64,000 nucleotides of DNA from Arthrobacter agilis (GTDB lineage: Bacteria; Actinomycetota; Actinomycetes; Actinomycetales; Micrococcaceae): the NCBI RefSeq assembly GCF_002157505.1, contig NZ_NFSC01000029.1, positions 186,001 to 250,000 of the forward strand, read 5' to 3'. Below are positions 17,765-26,547 of this stretch, piece after piece. The notes below the pieces were generated by a model. The model did not search any database and had not been told where the DNA came from. It saw nothing but the letters and a program-made list of their open reading frames with translations. The position numbers were made by a program, and so were the translations under genes. Numbering within the stretch: the stretch's first letter is position 1; each line of letters starts with the position of its first letter.

Positions 17765-18885
17765 CAGTTCATCTCCTGAGGGGTTCGCGGGGCCGGCTGC
17801 TGCTGGGTGATGCAGTGGATTCCTCCGCCGAAGGCGAAGATGTCGCGGGCGTCCACCAGTTCGATCACCCGGTCGGGATACGCCGCCGCCAGGATGTCGG
17901 CGGCCACCGCGTCGTTCGGGTCGTCGAAGGCGCAGAGGATGACGACGCCGTTGGCGACATAGTGGTTGATGTAGGACCAGTCGACGAACCCGTCGTCGTC
18001 CCGGATGACCGTCGGCGCAGGCAAATCGATGATCGTCAGCGGTGCGCCGTCGGCGTCGACAGCCGAGACGAGCGCGGAACGCAGGAGACGGGTCACCTCG
18101 AAGTCCGGGTGCTGGGGGTCGTCCTGCCGGTGGAGGAGCAGTGTCCCGGACGCGGTGAACGCCGCGACGATGTCCACGTGTCCCCGGGTGCCGAAGTCGT
18201 CGTAGTCCCGCGTCAGGCCGCGCGGCAGCCAGATGGCATGGCGCGTCCCCAGGCGGGCGTGGATCTCGGCTTCCACGGACTCCTTCGTCGCCGCTGGGTT
18301 CCGCCCCGGGTCGAGCTGCACGGTGTCGGTCAGCAGGACGGTGCCGCGGCCGTCGATGTGGAATCCGCCGCCCTCGTTGACGAGAGCGCTCTGCGATGCG
18401 CTCACTCCGGCGAGGTGCGCGACGGCTTGGCCGACGTGCTCGTCCCTTGACCATACGGCCCAGTCCTGGGCTCCCCACCCGTTGAAGACCCAGTCGACCG
18501 CATCCACTGTTCCGTTGCGCCCGTGGACGAACGTCGGCCCGGAGTCCCGGAGCCACGCATCGTCGAGGGGGACCGTCTCGATGCCGATGCCGGCTCCCAG
18601 CATCGTCCGCGCCGAGTCCAGGTCGGCCGGATCGACGAGGACGGTGACCGGCTCGTACCGGGCGATGGTTTCCGCGACCCGGGCCCATGCCGTCCGGGCC
18701 CGGTGGAGCGTGCTGCTGCCGGACCGCCCGAACGTGTCGTTCGCCGGAGGGAAAGCCAGCCAGGTCCGGTCGTGCCTGGCCCATTCGGCAGGCATCGTTC
18801 CACCGGCGGGCATTGTTCCGCCGACAGGCGCCAGGCCCGGCACCTCGTCAGCCGGTGCGGAGCGGGGGGATCGTACGGTGTTCAC
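17764..18885 (-). CDS. aguA: Agmatine deiminase (peptidyl-arginine deiminase family)
   Basis: 373 residues, the family length. It should convert agmatine to N-carbamoylputrescine and ammonia. The conserved elements are all visible: MPAEWARHDRTWLAFP at the start, DDAWLRDSGPTFV, NEGGGFHIDGRGTVL, GTRGHVDIVAAF and the catalytic cysteine near the C-terminus in GGGIHCITQQQP (about residue 358). The GTG start at 18885 has AAAGGAA upstream. The N-terminus carries a short direct duplication (GGTMPA twice). The gene is first in a two-gene operon with the amidase and has a palindromic operator upstream. Confidence 0.92.
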   Translation of the reverse strand: MNTVRSPRSAPADEVPGLAPVGGTMPAGGTMPAEWARHDRTWLAFPPANDTFGRSGSSTLHRARTAWARVAETIARYEPVTVLVDPADLDSARTMLGAGIGIETVPLDDAWLRDSGPTFVHGRNGTVDAVDWVFNGWGAQDWAVWSRDEHVGQAVAHLAGVSASQSALVNEGGGFHIDGRGTVLLTDTVQLDPGRNPAATKESVEAEIHARLGTRHAIWLPRGLTRDYDDFGTRGHVDIVAAFTASGTLLLHRQDDPQHPDFEVTRLLRSALVSAVDADGAPLTIIDLPAPTVIRDDDGFVDWSYINHYVANGVVILCAFDDPNDAVAADILAAAYPDRVIELVDARDIFAFGGGIHCITQQQPAPRTPQEMN

Positions 18886-18949
18886 GGGGATTCCTTTGCG
18901 GAAGGGACAGGAGGCTCACCGCATGGCATAGGGACCCGCAGCGACCTAA

Positions 18950-18966
18950 AATGAATGGCATTCATT
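18950..18966. promoter_or_regulatory. Palindromic operator candidate upstream of aguA
   Basis: AATGAATG-G-CATTCATT is a perfect inverted repeat with 8-bp arms and a single central base, 65 nt upstream of the aguA start. Its size and symmetry suit a TetR- or GntR-type repressor dimer. No regulator gene is adjacent. Confidence 0.6.
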
Positions 18967-19050
18967 ATTTCGGACTACTGTAGGGGACGTGGGGGACCTC
19001 ACACAAGCACCGGACCGGATATCCGCAGGAGCCGGGTGAAGTCGGGACCT

Positions 19051-21093
19051 TCAGTCCTCGGCAGGGAAGACGGCGCCGAGCGCGGACAGGACGCCGCGGG
19101 CCTTGACGCGCACCTCGTCCCACTCCTCCGCGGGGTCGGAATCGGCGGTGATCGCCCCGCCCACACCGAGCGTGAGGCGGGTGCCTTCGTCGTCGTCCTG
19201 CAGGACGAGGGTGCGGATGACGACGGCGAGGTCGGCGGCCCCGGTGAGGCTGAAGTAGCCCGCAGCCCCGGAGTACGGGCCACGCGGGGCTCCCTCGAGG
19301 CGGTCGAGGATCGCCATGGTGCTGATCTTGGGTGCGCCGGTCATCGAGCCGGCGGGGAAAGCCGACGCGATGACGCCTGCGCGGGCACTTCCCGGCCGCA
19401 GCCGGGCGTCGATGGTGCTGACCATCTGGTGCACGGTGGCATAGGTCTCGATGGCGCACAGCCTGCTGACCGTCACCGAGCCCGGCACTGCATGGTGCGA
19501 GAGGTCGTTGCGGAGGAGGTCCACGATCATGATGTTCTCCGCGCGGTCCTTCTCGGAGGTCCTGAGGTCCTCGGAGAGGGCGGCGTCGGCGTCCGGGTCG
19601 GCCGAGCGGCCCCGGGTCCCCTTGATCGGTTCCGCCCGCATCCGGCCGTCAGCGGTGAGTTCCAGGAAACGCTCGGGGGACGTGCTCGCGACGGCGAAGC
19701 CCGGGAAGCGGAGGAAGTGGGCGAACGGGGCGGGACTCGCGGCGCGCAGGCGGAGGTACGCGGCGAGCGGGTCGGCGCGCTCCACGCGTGCGGACAGCGA
19801 CGTCGTCAGGCACACCTCGTAGGTGTTCCCCTCCGCGATCTCGTCCTGCGCCCGGCGGATCTTCCCGAGGTACTCCTCGCGCGAGTCGCGGACGGCGAAG
19901 CGGGGCACGCCCAGCGGGGGCGACGGCGGAACGGGACGCGGCGCCGCGACGGCGTCCCGTGCCTGCCGCAGCCAGGCGTCGCGTTCCGGATCCGGCCGTC
20001 CGTCCGAGAGGGACAGCAGGAAGACGGCGCCGTGGTCGTGGTCGAGAACGACGGCGCGGCCGGCGAAGAGGAGCGCGGCGTCGGGCAGGGCATCGCCGGC
20101 GTGCACGGAGTCCCCGCCCCCCGTCTCCCGCTTCAGCTCGTAGCCGAGGTAGCCCAGCCACCCGAGCCCGAACTCGCACCCGGGGATCTGCGGCATCCGG
20201 ACGGCCCTGCGCCCCCAGACGTCCTCCAGCCACCGGAAGAAGGGCTCGCGGATGCGGGTCGTGACTGCTCCGGCGGTGATCTCCGTGATGCCGTCCCGGT
20301 GCAGCGCCTGCTGCCCGAAGACGCCGCCGGCATCGGCCAGGATGCTGAACCGGTTGCGGCCGCCGGGCCGCTGGGCCGCTCCGGTGCCGGCGTCGGAGCT
20401 GTCGAGCCACACGGCGGCGGGGGCGCTGCCGTACAGCGCGGAGAAGAGTGCGGCGGGGTCGGGGGCCGCGTCGATGCGCTCGCAGTCGACCGTGAGTCCG
20501 CGCCGTCCCGCACGCTCCGGCGCCATCAGGACGGCGCAGGCGGGCAGTCCTGTGAGCGCGAGCCGGACCGCCCGGGGCGACGGACCCTGGTGGCCCTGCA
20601 CGACGACGTCGGCGACGACGCGCGGATCGTCGGCGGCCAGCCACGTCGACTCCTGGTCCGCCCACCGCTGCCAGAAGGGCGCGTAGGTGTCGCCGTCGCG
20701 CTCGAGGGCGGTGCGGCGCCGAACCTCCTCGTCGGCCTCCACCCAGAGAACGACGTCGAGGTGGGCGTGGGCGGCCGCGGCTGCCGCGCCGACCCCTTCG
20801 AGGAGGACGATCTCGGCGGCCGGCGTCGTCCGCTCCGGGCCGTCCTGGCCCTTCTCCCAGTCCCAGGCGTTCCATCGGGCGGACCGTCCCGACTTCAGCG
20901 GGCGGACCACGCGGTCGACGTACCGGGCTATGCCCTCGCCGAGCCCGTCCCACCCGGGGTAGATGTCCTCGAGGTGGAAGAGGCTGACGGTGTGGTGCTC
21001 GCGGAGGAGCGCCGCGAGTTCCACGGCGAGGGTGGTCTTGCCGGCGCCGGAGCGGCCGTCGATCGCGATGAGCAGGGGTGTCTCGGCAGGCAC
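19051..21093 (-). CDS. pabB: Fusion: P-loop (uridine-kinase-like) domain + aminodeoxychorismate synthase component I (PabB)
   Basis: 680 residues. Residues 1-185 form a P-loop kinase with Walker A IDGRSGAGKTT, FHLEDIYPGWDGL and a later VLWVEADEEVRRR, as in uridine kinases. Residues about 215-680 are a chorismate-binding domain: GLGWLGYLGYELK, then AEGNTYEVCLTTSL, FPGFAVASTSPERFLEL, PIKGTRGR (with the PabB-type lysine), DRAENIMIVDLLRNDLS, SAFPAGSMTGAPKIS and GGAITADSDPAEEWDE. It should make aminodeoxychorismate from chorismate for folate. The kinase domain's role is unknown. The gene ends a minus-strand group with the LysE, phosphatase and methyltransferase genes, only 3 nt from the LysE gene. 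Confidence 0.9.
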   Translation of the reverse strand: MPAETPLLIAIDGRSGAGKTTLAVELAALLREHHTVSLFHLEDIYPGWDGLGEGIARYVDRVVRPLKSGRSARWNAWDWEKGQDGPERTTPAAEIVLLEGVGAAAAAAHAHLDVVLWVEADEEVRRRTALERDGDTYAPFWQRWADQESTWLAADDPRVVADVVVQGHQGPSPRAVRLALTGLPACAVLMAPERAGRRGLTVDCERIDAAPDPAALFSALYGSAPAAVWLDSSDAGTGAAQRPGGRNRFSILADAGGVFGQQALHRDGITEITAGAVTTRIREPFFRWLEDVWGRRAVRMPQIPGCEFGLGWLGYLGYELKRETGGGDSVHAGDALPDAALLFAGRAVVLDHDHGAVFLLSLSDGRPDPERDAWLRQARDAVAAPRPVPPSPPLGVPRFAVRDSREEYLGKIRRAQDEIAEGNTYEVCLTTSLSARVERADPLAAYLRLRAASPAPFAHFLRFPGFAVASTSPERFLELTADGRMRAEPIKGTRGRSADPDADAALSEDLRTSEKDRAENIMIVDLLRNDLSHHAVPGSVTVSRLCAIETYATVHQMVSTIDARLRPGSARAGVIASAFPAGSMTGAPKISTMAILDRLEGAPRGPYSGAAGYFSLTGAADLAVVIRTLVLQDDDEGTRLTLGVGGAITADSDPAEEWDEVRVKARGVLSALGAVFPAED

Positions 21094-21096
21094 GGC

Positions 21097-21714
21097 TCAG
21101 GCCAGGGCGAGCAGCGCGCCGACGCCGACGAAGAGCGAGCCGAAGGTGCGGTTCAGGAGGACCTGCCCGCGGTCGTCCTGCGTGAAGCGGCGGAAGGAGC
21201 GCGCGGTTCCGGCGTAGAAGAACCACATCACCAGGACGTCGATGCCGATGACGGTCGCGGCGAGCACGCCGTACTGGGCGGGCAGCGGTTCCTCCGGCCG
21301 GATGAATTGCGGGATGAGGGCGAGGAAGAACACGATGGCCTTCGGATTGAGCAGGTTGACCCACACGCCACGCCGGAACATCGAGAAGACGCCCTCATCG
21401 CCCTGCAGCGCGCGGATGTCGCTGTGCTCGGGCTTCTGGAGGAACTTCCGCACGCCGAGGTACGCGAGGTAGGCAGCACCGGTGTACCGGATGAGGTTGA
21501 AGGCGAGGGGTGAACTGGCGACGAGGAGCCCGACGCCGGCCGCGGCGATACCGATGTGCACGAGCAACGCGGCCTGTTGCCCGAGGATGCCCCAGATGGA
21601 ACGGCGGAAGCCTACCGTCAGGGCATTGCTCATGGTGTTCACGGCACCGGCGCCGGGAACGAAGCTGATCAGCGTTCCGGCGCCGAGCAGCGCCAGCCAG
21701 AGGGAGGGATTCAC
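21097..21714 (-). CDS. LysE/RhtB-family exporter
   Basis: 205 residues with about six membrane segments. The LysE family pattern is clear: FVPGAGAVNTMSNALTVGFRRSIWGILGQQAALLVH near the start (PGP-like motif altered to PGA), LIRYTGAAYLAYLGVRKF, and FRRGVWVNLLNPKAIVFFLALIPQF. Such proteins export amino acids or their analogues. The GTG start is used because the nearest upstream ATG runs into a stop after three codons. It lies 3 nt upstream of the kinase-PabB gene and 23 nt downstream of the phosphatase gene. Confidence 0.88.
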   Translation of the reverse strand: MNPSLWLALLGAGTLISFVPGAGAVNTMSNALTVGFRRSIWGILGQQAALLVHIGIAAAGVGLLVASSPLAFNLIRYTGAAYLAYLGVRKFLQKPEHSDIRALQGDEGVFSMFRRGVWVNLLNPKAIVFFLALIPQFIRPEEPLPAQYGVLAATVIGIDVLVMWFFYAGTARSFRRFTQDDRGQVLLNRTFGSLFVGVGALLALA

Positions 21715-21737
21715 CCGTTCATGGTAAGCGCCGCGGG

Positions 21738-22247
21738 TCAGCCGTCCGAACCGTCGGCGTCGAGCTCGTTGCGGACGTAGCGGACGACGCCGTCCACTGC
21801 GGCGTCGACCATCCTCCAGGTGGCTTCGAAGTCGCTCGCGTCGCCGTACCAGGGGTCGTAGATGCCCAGCTCCTCGAGGTCGGTGTCCGTCGTCGAGGGA
21901 TCGAACTCGCGCAGCAGGTGGATCCTGTCACGGGCGTCGTCGTTCGGTGCTTCCGACCGCAGTTCGCGGTAGTGGTCCAGGTCGAGGGCGAGGATGAGGT
22001 CCCGCTCGCGGTACCAGCCCGGTTCGAAACGGCGGGCCCGGTGAAGGTGGCTCTCGATGCCGAGTTCGGTCAGCTTCGTCGCCGCGCGCTCATCGATGGG
22101 GCGGCCCGCCTCCCAGTCGGTGGTGCCTGCGGAATCCACGACGACGTCGCCTGCCATGCCGGCCTTCGCGAAGGCGTGGGTCAGCATGAGCTCGGCCATG
22201 GGGGAGCGGCAGATATTGCCGGTGCAGACGGTGACGATGCGGTACAT
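21738..22247 (-). CDS. Low-molecular-weight protein-tyrosine phosphatase
   Basis: 169 residues. The active-site loop C8-TGNICR-S15 (CX5RS) lies at the N-terminus and the general acid in the DPWYGDASDF motif is at about residue 130; both are needed for phosphotyrosine hydrolysis and both are intact. Actinobacterial members act on phosphoproteins or in capsule and stress regulation. TAGGCT lies 6 nt before the ATG, so the transcript is probably leaderless. Next gene on the same strand is the LysE exporter. Confidence 0.93.
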   Translation of the reverse strand: MYRIVTVCTGNICRSPMAELMLTHAFAKAGMAGDVVVDSAGTTDWEAGRPIDERAATKLTELGIESHLHRARRFEPGWYRERDLILALDLDHYRELRSEAPNDDARDRIHLLREFDPSTTDTDLEELGIYDPWYGDASDFEATWRMVDAAVDGVVRYVRNELDADGSDG

Positions 22248-22323
22248 CCCGCCAGCCTAGCCGCGGATCCCGCGCTTGCACCTCGCCTGCAGGGGGTGAT
22301 CGCCGCCGGTCTTGGAGCCTTGC

Positions 22324-23121
22324 TCAGTCCCGCGCGAGGATCTCGACGCTCGGCATGAGGAACACGGCGTCGTCCATCCGCGCCCACCTGCGCCAGCCCT
22401 CGGCGAGGCGGTCGAGCGTCTGCTGGTCGGCGAGTCCGCGTTCGAGGGTCTGTTCCGCGAAGGCCGAGTGCAGGACGCGATCCGCCCAGGACCCGGCGTG
22501 GAAGCGGCGCTCGTCGGGTGTGGCGTAGATCCAGTTCGACGACGACACCTCCACGTGCGCGAAACCGGCGGCGGACGCCCAGCCCGGGAGCCTCCGGCCG
22601 GCATCCGGCTCGCCACGGTTGCCGCGCGCCAGGTCGCGGTACAGGGTCCTCCACTCCTCCAGTTCGTCGACCGCGGGATGCCAGGCCATGGCCCCGAAGT
22701 CGGCGTCACGTGCGGCGACGATGCCGCCGGGGCGCACCACGCGCCGCATCTCGCGGAGCGCGGCCACCGGGTCGGCGACATGCTGGAGGAGCTGGTGCGC
22801 ATGGACCACGTCGAAGGACTCGTCCGCGAAGTCGAGGTCGTAGACGTTCCCCTCACGGAATTCCACGTTCGCGAGGTCCCGGTGCGTGTCGGCCGCCTGG
22901 GCGACGACGTCGGCGGAGCTGTCGATGCCGACCACCGACCCCGGCGCGACGATGTCCGCGAACCCTGCCGTGATGCTGCCGGGGCCACAGCCGATATCCA
23001 GCAGGTCCATGCCCGCCTCGAGGAAGGGCTCGAGGTAGGCGGCCGACGACGCGACCGTCCGCGCAGCATGCGCCGCCGTCACGCTCGGGTGGTGTCCGTG
23101 GGAATAGACCTCATCGCTCAT
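22324..23121 (-). CDS. Class I SAM-dependent methyltransferase (UbiE/Methyltransf_11 type)
   Basis: 265 residues. The SAM-binding motif LLDIGCGPGSITAGF (motif I, about residue 40), acidic loop VVGIDSSADVV, NVYDLDFADESFDVVHAHQLLQHV (motif II/post II) and VRPGGIVAARD (motif III) are in order. Substrate is unknown. The TAGCCT box 6 nt before the ATG suggests a leaderless mRNA. It lies 28 nt upstream of nothing on its own strand except the MarR gene end, so its promoter is within the intergenic gap. Confidence 0.9.
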   Translation of the reverse strand: MSDEVYSHGHHPSVTAAHAARTVASSAAYLEPFLEAGMDLLDIGCGPGSITAGFADIVAPGSVVGIDSSADVVAQAADTHRDLANVEFREGNVYDLDFADESFDVVHAHQLLQHVADPVAALREMRRVVRPGGIVAARDADFGAMAWHPAVDELEEWRTLYRDLARGNRGEPDAGRRLPGWASAAGFAHVEVSSSNWIYATPDERRFHAGSWADRVLHSAFAEQTLERGLADQQTLDRLAEGWRRWARMDDAVFLMPSVEILARD

Positions 23122-23149
23122 TCCGGAAGGCTAACCCCCAGCGGGGCCC

Positions 23150-23620
23150 TCAGCCAGCACCGACGTCGTCCCGCGCCTCATTCTTGGCCGCAACCGTGGC
23201 ATCGGTTATTTTCCGCATCATGTCGAGCAGGAGCCCCAGCTGCTCGTCCGAATACTGGTCGAACACGCCGCTGATGTGGCGGGCGAGCGGGGCGAACAGC
23301 ATCGCACCCGTGGCGCGTGCCTTCTCGGTCATCTCCAGGTGCACCTGCCGGCGGTCGACATCGCTGCGACGGCGCGTGACATGGCCTGCGGAATCGAGGC
23401 GGTCGACGAGTGCCGTGGTGGCCGGTGAGCTCAGGTTCAGCTCCTCCCGGAGCAGCCCAGGGGTGACCGTGAGGCCGGCACTGGCCGCGCCCATCATGAT
23501 GCTCAGGGCGTGGAGGTCGGTCCTGTAGAGGCTGTCGCGCTCACTGGCGGCCTCGACATAGCGGTCCGTCTCGATGGTGAACTGCCGCAGGAGTGCCAGA
23601 AGATCGTCCCTCATGGCCAT
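23150..23620 (-). CDS. MarR-family transcriptional regulator
   Basis: 156 residues. The winged-helix core is visible: LTVTPGLLREELNLSSPATTALVDRLDSAGHVTRRRSDVDRRQVHLEMTEKARA, with the DxRxxxLxLT wing motif as DRRQVHLEMT. Dimerisation helices flank it. AAAGGAGG lies upstream of the ATG at 23620. It is divergent from the MMPL transporter with inverted repeats in the 97-nt gap, so it probably represses that transporter and itself. Confidence 0.92.
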   Translation of the reverse strand: MAMRDDLLALLRQFTIETDRYVEAASERDSLYRTDLHALSIMMGAASAGLTVTPGLLREELNLSSPATTALVDRLDSAGHVTRRRSDVDRRQVHLEMTEKARATGAMLFAPLARHISGVFDQYSDEQLGLLLDMMRKITDATVAAKNEARDDVGAG

Positions 23621-23662
23621 CGTTTCGCGCCTCCTTTTCCTCCAGTCTAAATCGGCCCCAAC

Positions 23663-23697
23663 TATCTCCACGATGGATATACTCTGGAATAGAGATA
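23663..23697. promoter_or_regulatory. Inverted repeats between marR and MMPL gene (operator candidate)
   Basis: Two overlapping symmetric elements lie in the divergent promoter: TATC-N9-GATA (23663-23679, with inner TCCA/TGGA) and CTCT-N5-AGAG (23682-23694). The outer arms TATCTC and GAGATA (23663-23668, 23692-23697) are also complementary. They would suit binding of a MarR dimer. Confidence 0.55.
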
Positions 23698-23717
23698 ACG
23701 CGAGGAAGGCCCGGTTC

Positions 23718-25865
23718 ATGGGAAACAGATGGTTGAGGGCGCTCCTACCCGTCGTCCTCGTGCTGGTCTGGCTGGTGGGTGCGGCAGTGGGCGGTCCGAC
23801 CTTCGGGCGGCTCGACGAGGTCTCGAGCAACGACTCCGCGTCCTTCCTGCCCGCCAGTGCCGAGTCGACCGAGGCCGGAGAGTTGCAGCAGCGCTTCAAC
23901 GACTCGGACGCCATCCCCGCCGTGATCGTCGCCGAGTCCGACACCGCGATCGACCCACGCGACCTCGGCTCCTACGAGGAGCTCAGCGTAACGCTCGGCA
24001 GGGTCGAGGGGCTCGAGCCCCCGGCCGAGGGGGCCCCTGCGGTCGCCGGGCCCATCCCGTCGGAGGACGGATTCGCCGTTCAGTATCTCGCCTTCGTCCC
24101 CTCCGACGCGGAGCTCGCCGAGGTGGTCGGCGAGTTGCGGACGATCCTGGACGACGAGCTGCCCGACGGCGTCACGGGGTACGTGACCGGCCCGGCCGGG
24201 TTCACCAACGACCTCGTCGAGGCCTTCGGTGGCATCGACGGCATCCTGCTGGCCGTGGCGCTCCGCGCCGTGTTCGTCATCCTCCTCGCCGTCTACCGCT
24301 CGATCGTGCTGCCGTTCCTCGTCCTGCTGACCTCGGTGTTCGCACTGGCGACGTCGATCCTGCTGGTCTTCGGCTTCGCGAAGCTCGACTGGATCCAGCT
24401 CACGGGCCAGAGCCAGGGCATCCTGTCGATCCTCGTGATCGGCGCGGCCACGGACTACGCGTTGCTACTCGTCGCGCGGTTCCGGGAGGCGCTCGCGGAG
24501 AACGAGACGAAGTGGGAGGCCATGCGCGTGGCCTACCGCGGCTCGTTCGAGCCGATCCTCGCGTCCGGTGCCACGGTGATCCTCGGCCTGCTGTGCCTGC
24601 TCTTCTCGGACCTCAACTCGAACCGGAGCCTCGGGCCGATCGCCGCGATCGGCATCGTCTTCTCGCTCGGAGCAGCGCTCACGTTCCTCCCGGCACTCCT
24701 GCTCCTCTTCGGCAGGGGTGCTTTCTGGCCCCTGCGACCGCGCTACCGCCCTCGTACCGAAGCGGCGCCCCGGGGCAGGCATGCGGCAGCCGCCGGACCC
24801 GACGCCGGACCCGACACCGCACTCGAGCGGCTCGGAGGCGTGTGGAAGCAGGTGGCCCTGCTCGTGGCCCGCCGTCCGCGGGTGCTGTGGATCGCGTCGC
24901 TGCTGATCCTGGTCGCCGGTGCCCTCGGGCTGGCCCAGCTGCAGGCCAGCGGCGTGCCGCAGTCCGCCCTGATCCTGACGCCGTCGAACGCGGTCGACGG
25001 CCAGGACGCACTCGCCCGCCACTTCGATGCCGGGTCCGGCAGCCCGGTCTACGTCGTCGCGCCCGAGGCCGACCAGGAGGCGGCGCTCGAGGTCGTCGCG
25101 GCGCAGGAGGGCATCTCCGAGGCCTCCCTCACCACGGGCCCTCGCGGCACCGCCGTCGTCGAGGACGGGCAGGTGCTCATCAGCGGCACGCTCGAGTACC
25201 AGGCGGACTCGGAGAAGGCCGAGGACGTGGTGCGCGAGCTGCGGACCGCGCTCGACGACGGCAGCCCGGACGCACTGGTCGGCGGTGTGACGGCGGTGGC
25301 GATCGACACGAACGACACCGCGCTCGCCGACCTCGTCAAGATCATCCCGATCGTCCTGGCGGTCATCCTCGTCGTGCTGATCATCCTGCTCCGCTCCGTG
25401 CTCGCACCGGTTCTCCTCGTCGCCAGTGTGGCGCTCTCCAACGCGACGGCCCTCGGAGTCTCGGCGCTGGTGTTCAACAGCGTCTTCGGGTTCGAGGGCG
25501 CGGACGCTTCGGTGCCGCTCTTCGCCTTCGTGTTCCTGGTGGCGCTCGGCGTGGACTACAACATCTTCCTCATGACACGGGTGCGGGAGGAGTCCATCCG
25601 GATCGGTACGCGGCCGGGGATCCTCCGCGGACTGGGGGTCACCGGAGGCGTGATCACCTCGGCCGGCGTGGTGCTGGCGGCGACCTTCGCGGCGCTCGGC
25701 GTGATCCCGATCCTCTTCCTCGCGCAGATCGCCTTCATCGTGGCGTTCGGCGTCCTGCTGGACACCGTGCTGGTGCGCTCGCTGCTGATCCCCGCCCTGG
25801 CGTACGACATCGGTCCAAAAATCTGGTGGCCCTCGAAGCTCGGCGCGGTGCCGTCGGCGCGGTAG
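23718..25865 (+). CDS. MMPL-family RND transporter
   Basis: 715 residues with the duplicated RND layout: one N-terminal membrane helix (LPVVLVLVWLVGAAVGG), an extracytoplasmic domain (about residues 35-190), five membrane helices, a cytoplasmic stretch (about 360-400), a second single helix and domain, and a final five-helix block. The conserved GAATDYALLLVARFREAL and LGVDYNIFLMTRVREES motifs carry the proton-relay aspartates. Mycobacterial relatives export lipids; here drug or lipid export under MarR control is likely. GAGGAAGG lies before the ATG at 23718. A hairpin terminator follows. Confidence 0.92.
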   Translation: MGNRWLRALLPVVLVLVWLVGAAVGGPTFGRLDEVSSNDSASFLPASAESTEAGELQQRFNDSDAIPAVIVAESDTAIDPRDLGSYEELSVTLGRVEGLEPPAEGAPAVAGPIPSEDGFAVQYLAFVPSDAELAEVVGELRTILDDELPDGVTGYVTGPAGFTNDLVEAFGGIDGILLAVALRAVFVILLAVYRSIVLPFLVLLTSVFALATSILLVFGFAKLDWIQLTGQSQGILSILVIGAATDYALLLVARFREALAENETKWEAMRVAYRGSFEPILASGATVILGLLCLLFSDLNSNRSLGPIAAIGIVFSLGAALTFLPALLLLFGRGAFWPLRPRYRPRTEAAPRGRHAAAAGPDAGPDTALERLGGVWKQVALLVARRPRVLWIASLLILVAGALGLAQLQASGVPQSALILTPSNAVDGQDALARHFDAGSGSPVYVVAPEADQEAALEVVAAQEGISEASLTTGPRGTAVVEDGQVLISGTLEYQADSEKAEDVVRELRTALDDGSPDALVGGVTAVAIDTNDTALADLVKIIPIVLAVILVVLIILLRSVLAPVLLVASVALSNATALGVSALVFNSVFGFEGADASVPLFAFVFLVALGVDYNIFLMTRVREESIRIGTRPGILRGLGVTGGVITSAGVVLAATFAALGVIPILFLAQIAFIVAFGVLLDTVLVRSLLIPALAYDIGPKIWWPSKLGAVPSAR

Positions 25866-25876
25866 CGCACATCACG

Positions 25877-25912
25877 CAGAAGGACCGTCCGGCTCTGCCG
25901 GCGGTCCTTCTG
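25877..25912 (+). terminator. Intrinsic terminator after the MMPL gene
   Basis: CAGAAGGACCG pairs with CGGTCCTTCTG (11 bp), with an inner CCGG/CCGG continuation. It starts 11 nt after the MMPL stop. The following 170 nt up to the PhoP-box promoter show nothing else. Confidence 0.8.
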
Positions 25913-26086
25913 CTGTCGAGTAGTGCCACTGTCTGCGTCAGTAGCGGGGGGCTGTGTTCTCTCCGGTCTCCTTCCGTTGCCTGGCTGATGCTTCCAGCGT
26001 GCAGCCGCACCCTGTGCCAGGGCTGTCGCCCGCCCCTGTCTTTGCTGAGGACTGTGCTGAAGACGCCGTCTTTCCTGAAAGCTTGC

Positions 26087-26129
26087 TGCACAGCAACTGC
26101 ACAGGTTCTGGAAAGCGGCGGTCTAGGTC
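26087..26129 (+). promoter_or_regulatory. PhoP-box promoter A (upstream of the small exported protein and phoPR)
   Basis: TGCACAG-CAAC-TGCACAG (26087-26104) is a direct repeat with an 11-nt period, followed after exactly 19 nt by TAGGTC (26124-26129). The repeat matches the published mycobacterial PhoP box form (TCACAGC-N4-TCACAGC). The repeat sits where a -35 would be, as expected for activation by an OmpR-type regulator. Two other promoters in this region have the same geometry. Confidence 0.7.
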
Positions 26130-26175
26130 TGCGCGGGAGAGTTGGAGAACAGACACCACCCGCCAGGAGGACACC

Positions 26176-26433
26176 ATGATCAGCTACCGTCCCACCCCCG
26201 AACTGACCGCCGGACGCACGGGCTTCAAGGCTGCCATCGGAGCCATGGCCCTCGCTGCGGTCCTCGGCACCACCGCCTTCGCCCCGATCGGAGCCGAGTC
26301 GGACCCCCAGGCCGAGGAGGCCCCTGCGGTCGTCGGGGCCGCCGCCATCGGTGCCATCCCCGCCGAGCAGGCACTCCTCCGCCGGGACGGCTCGCTCGAC
26401 CAGGGCGCTGCGGCAGGTCCGCTCCAGGCCTGA
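26176..26433 (+). CDS. Small exported or membrane-anchored hypothetical protein
   Basis: 85 residues. After a basic start (ELTAGRTGFK), a 20-residue hydrophobic stretch AIGAMALAAVLGTTAFAPIGA looks like a signal peptide with possible cleavage after it. The mature part is only about 45 residues, acidic then ending DGSLDQGAAAGPLQA. AGGAGG lies 6 nt upstream. I do not recognise it. Its place between a PhoP-box promoter and the phoPR genes suggests that it belongs to that regulon, possibly as an accessory sensor, though this is inference. Confidence 0.7.
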   Translation: MISYRPTPELTAGRTGFKAAIGAMALAAVLGTTAFAPIGAESDPQAEEAPAVVGAAAIGAIPAEQALLRRDGSLDQGAAAGPLQA

Positions 26434-26547
26434 CGCCGGCCCCGGTCCGCCGCTCCGCAAGACCCGTACGGAATACTGGACCACAACGCTCAGCCCGCAT
26501 TCGCTCCGGCCTCGGCCGGTACCTCCGGAAGACACCAGGAAGACCCG

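Noticed and set aside
18955-21513. 852-codon open frame on the plus strand
   Set aside because: It is antisense to the kinase-PabB fusion and its neighbours, and has the shadow composition of high-GC DNA.
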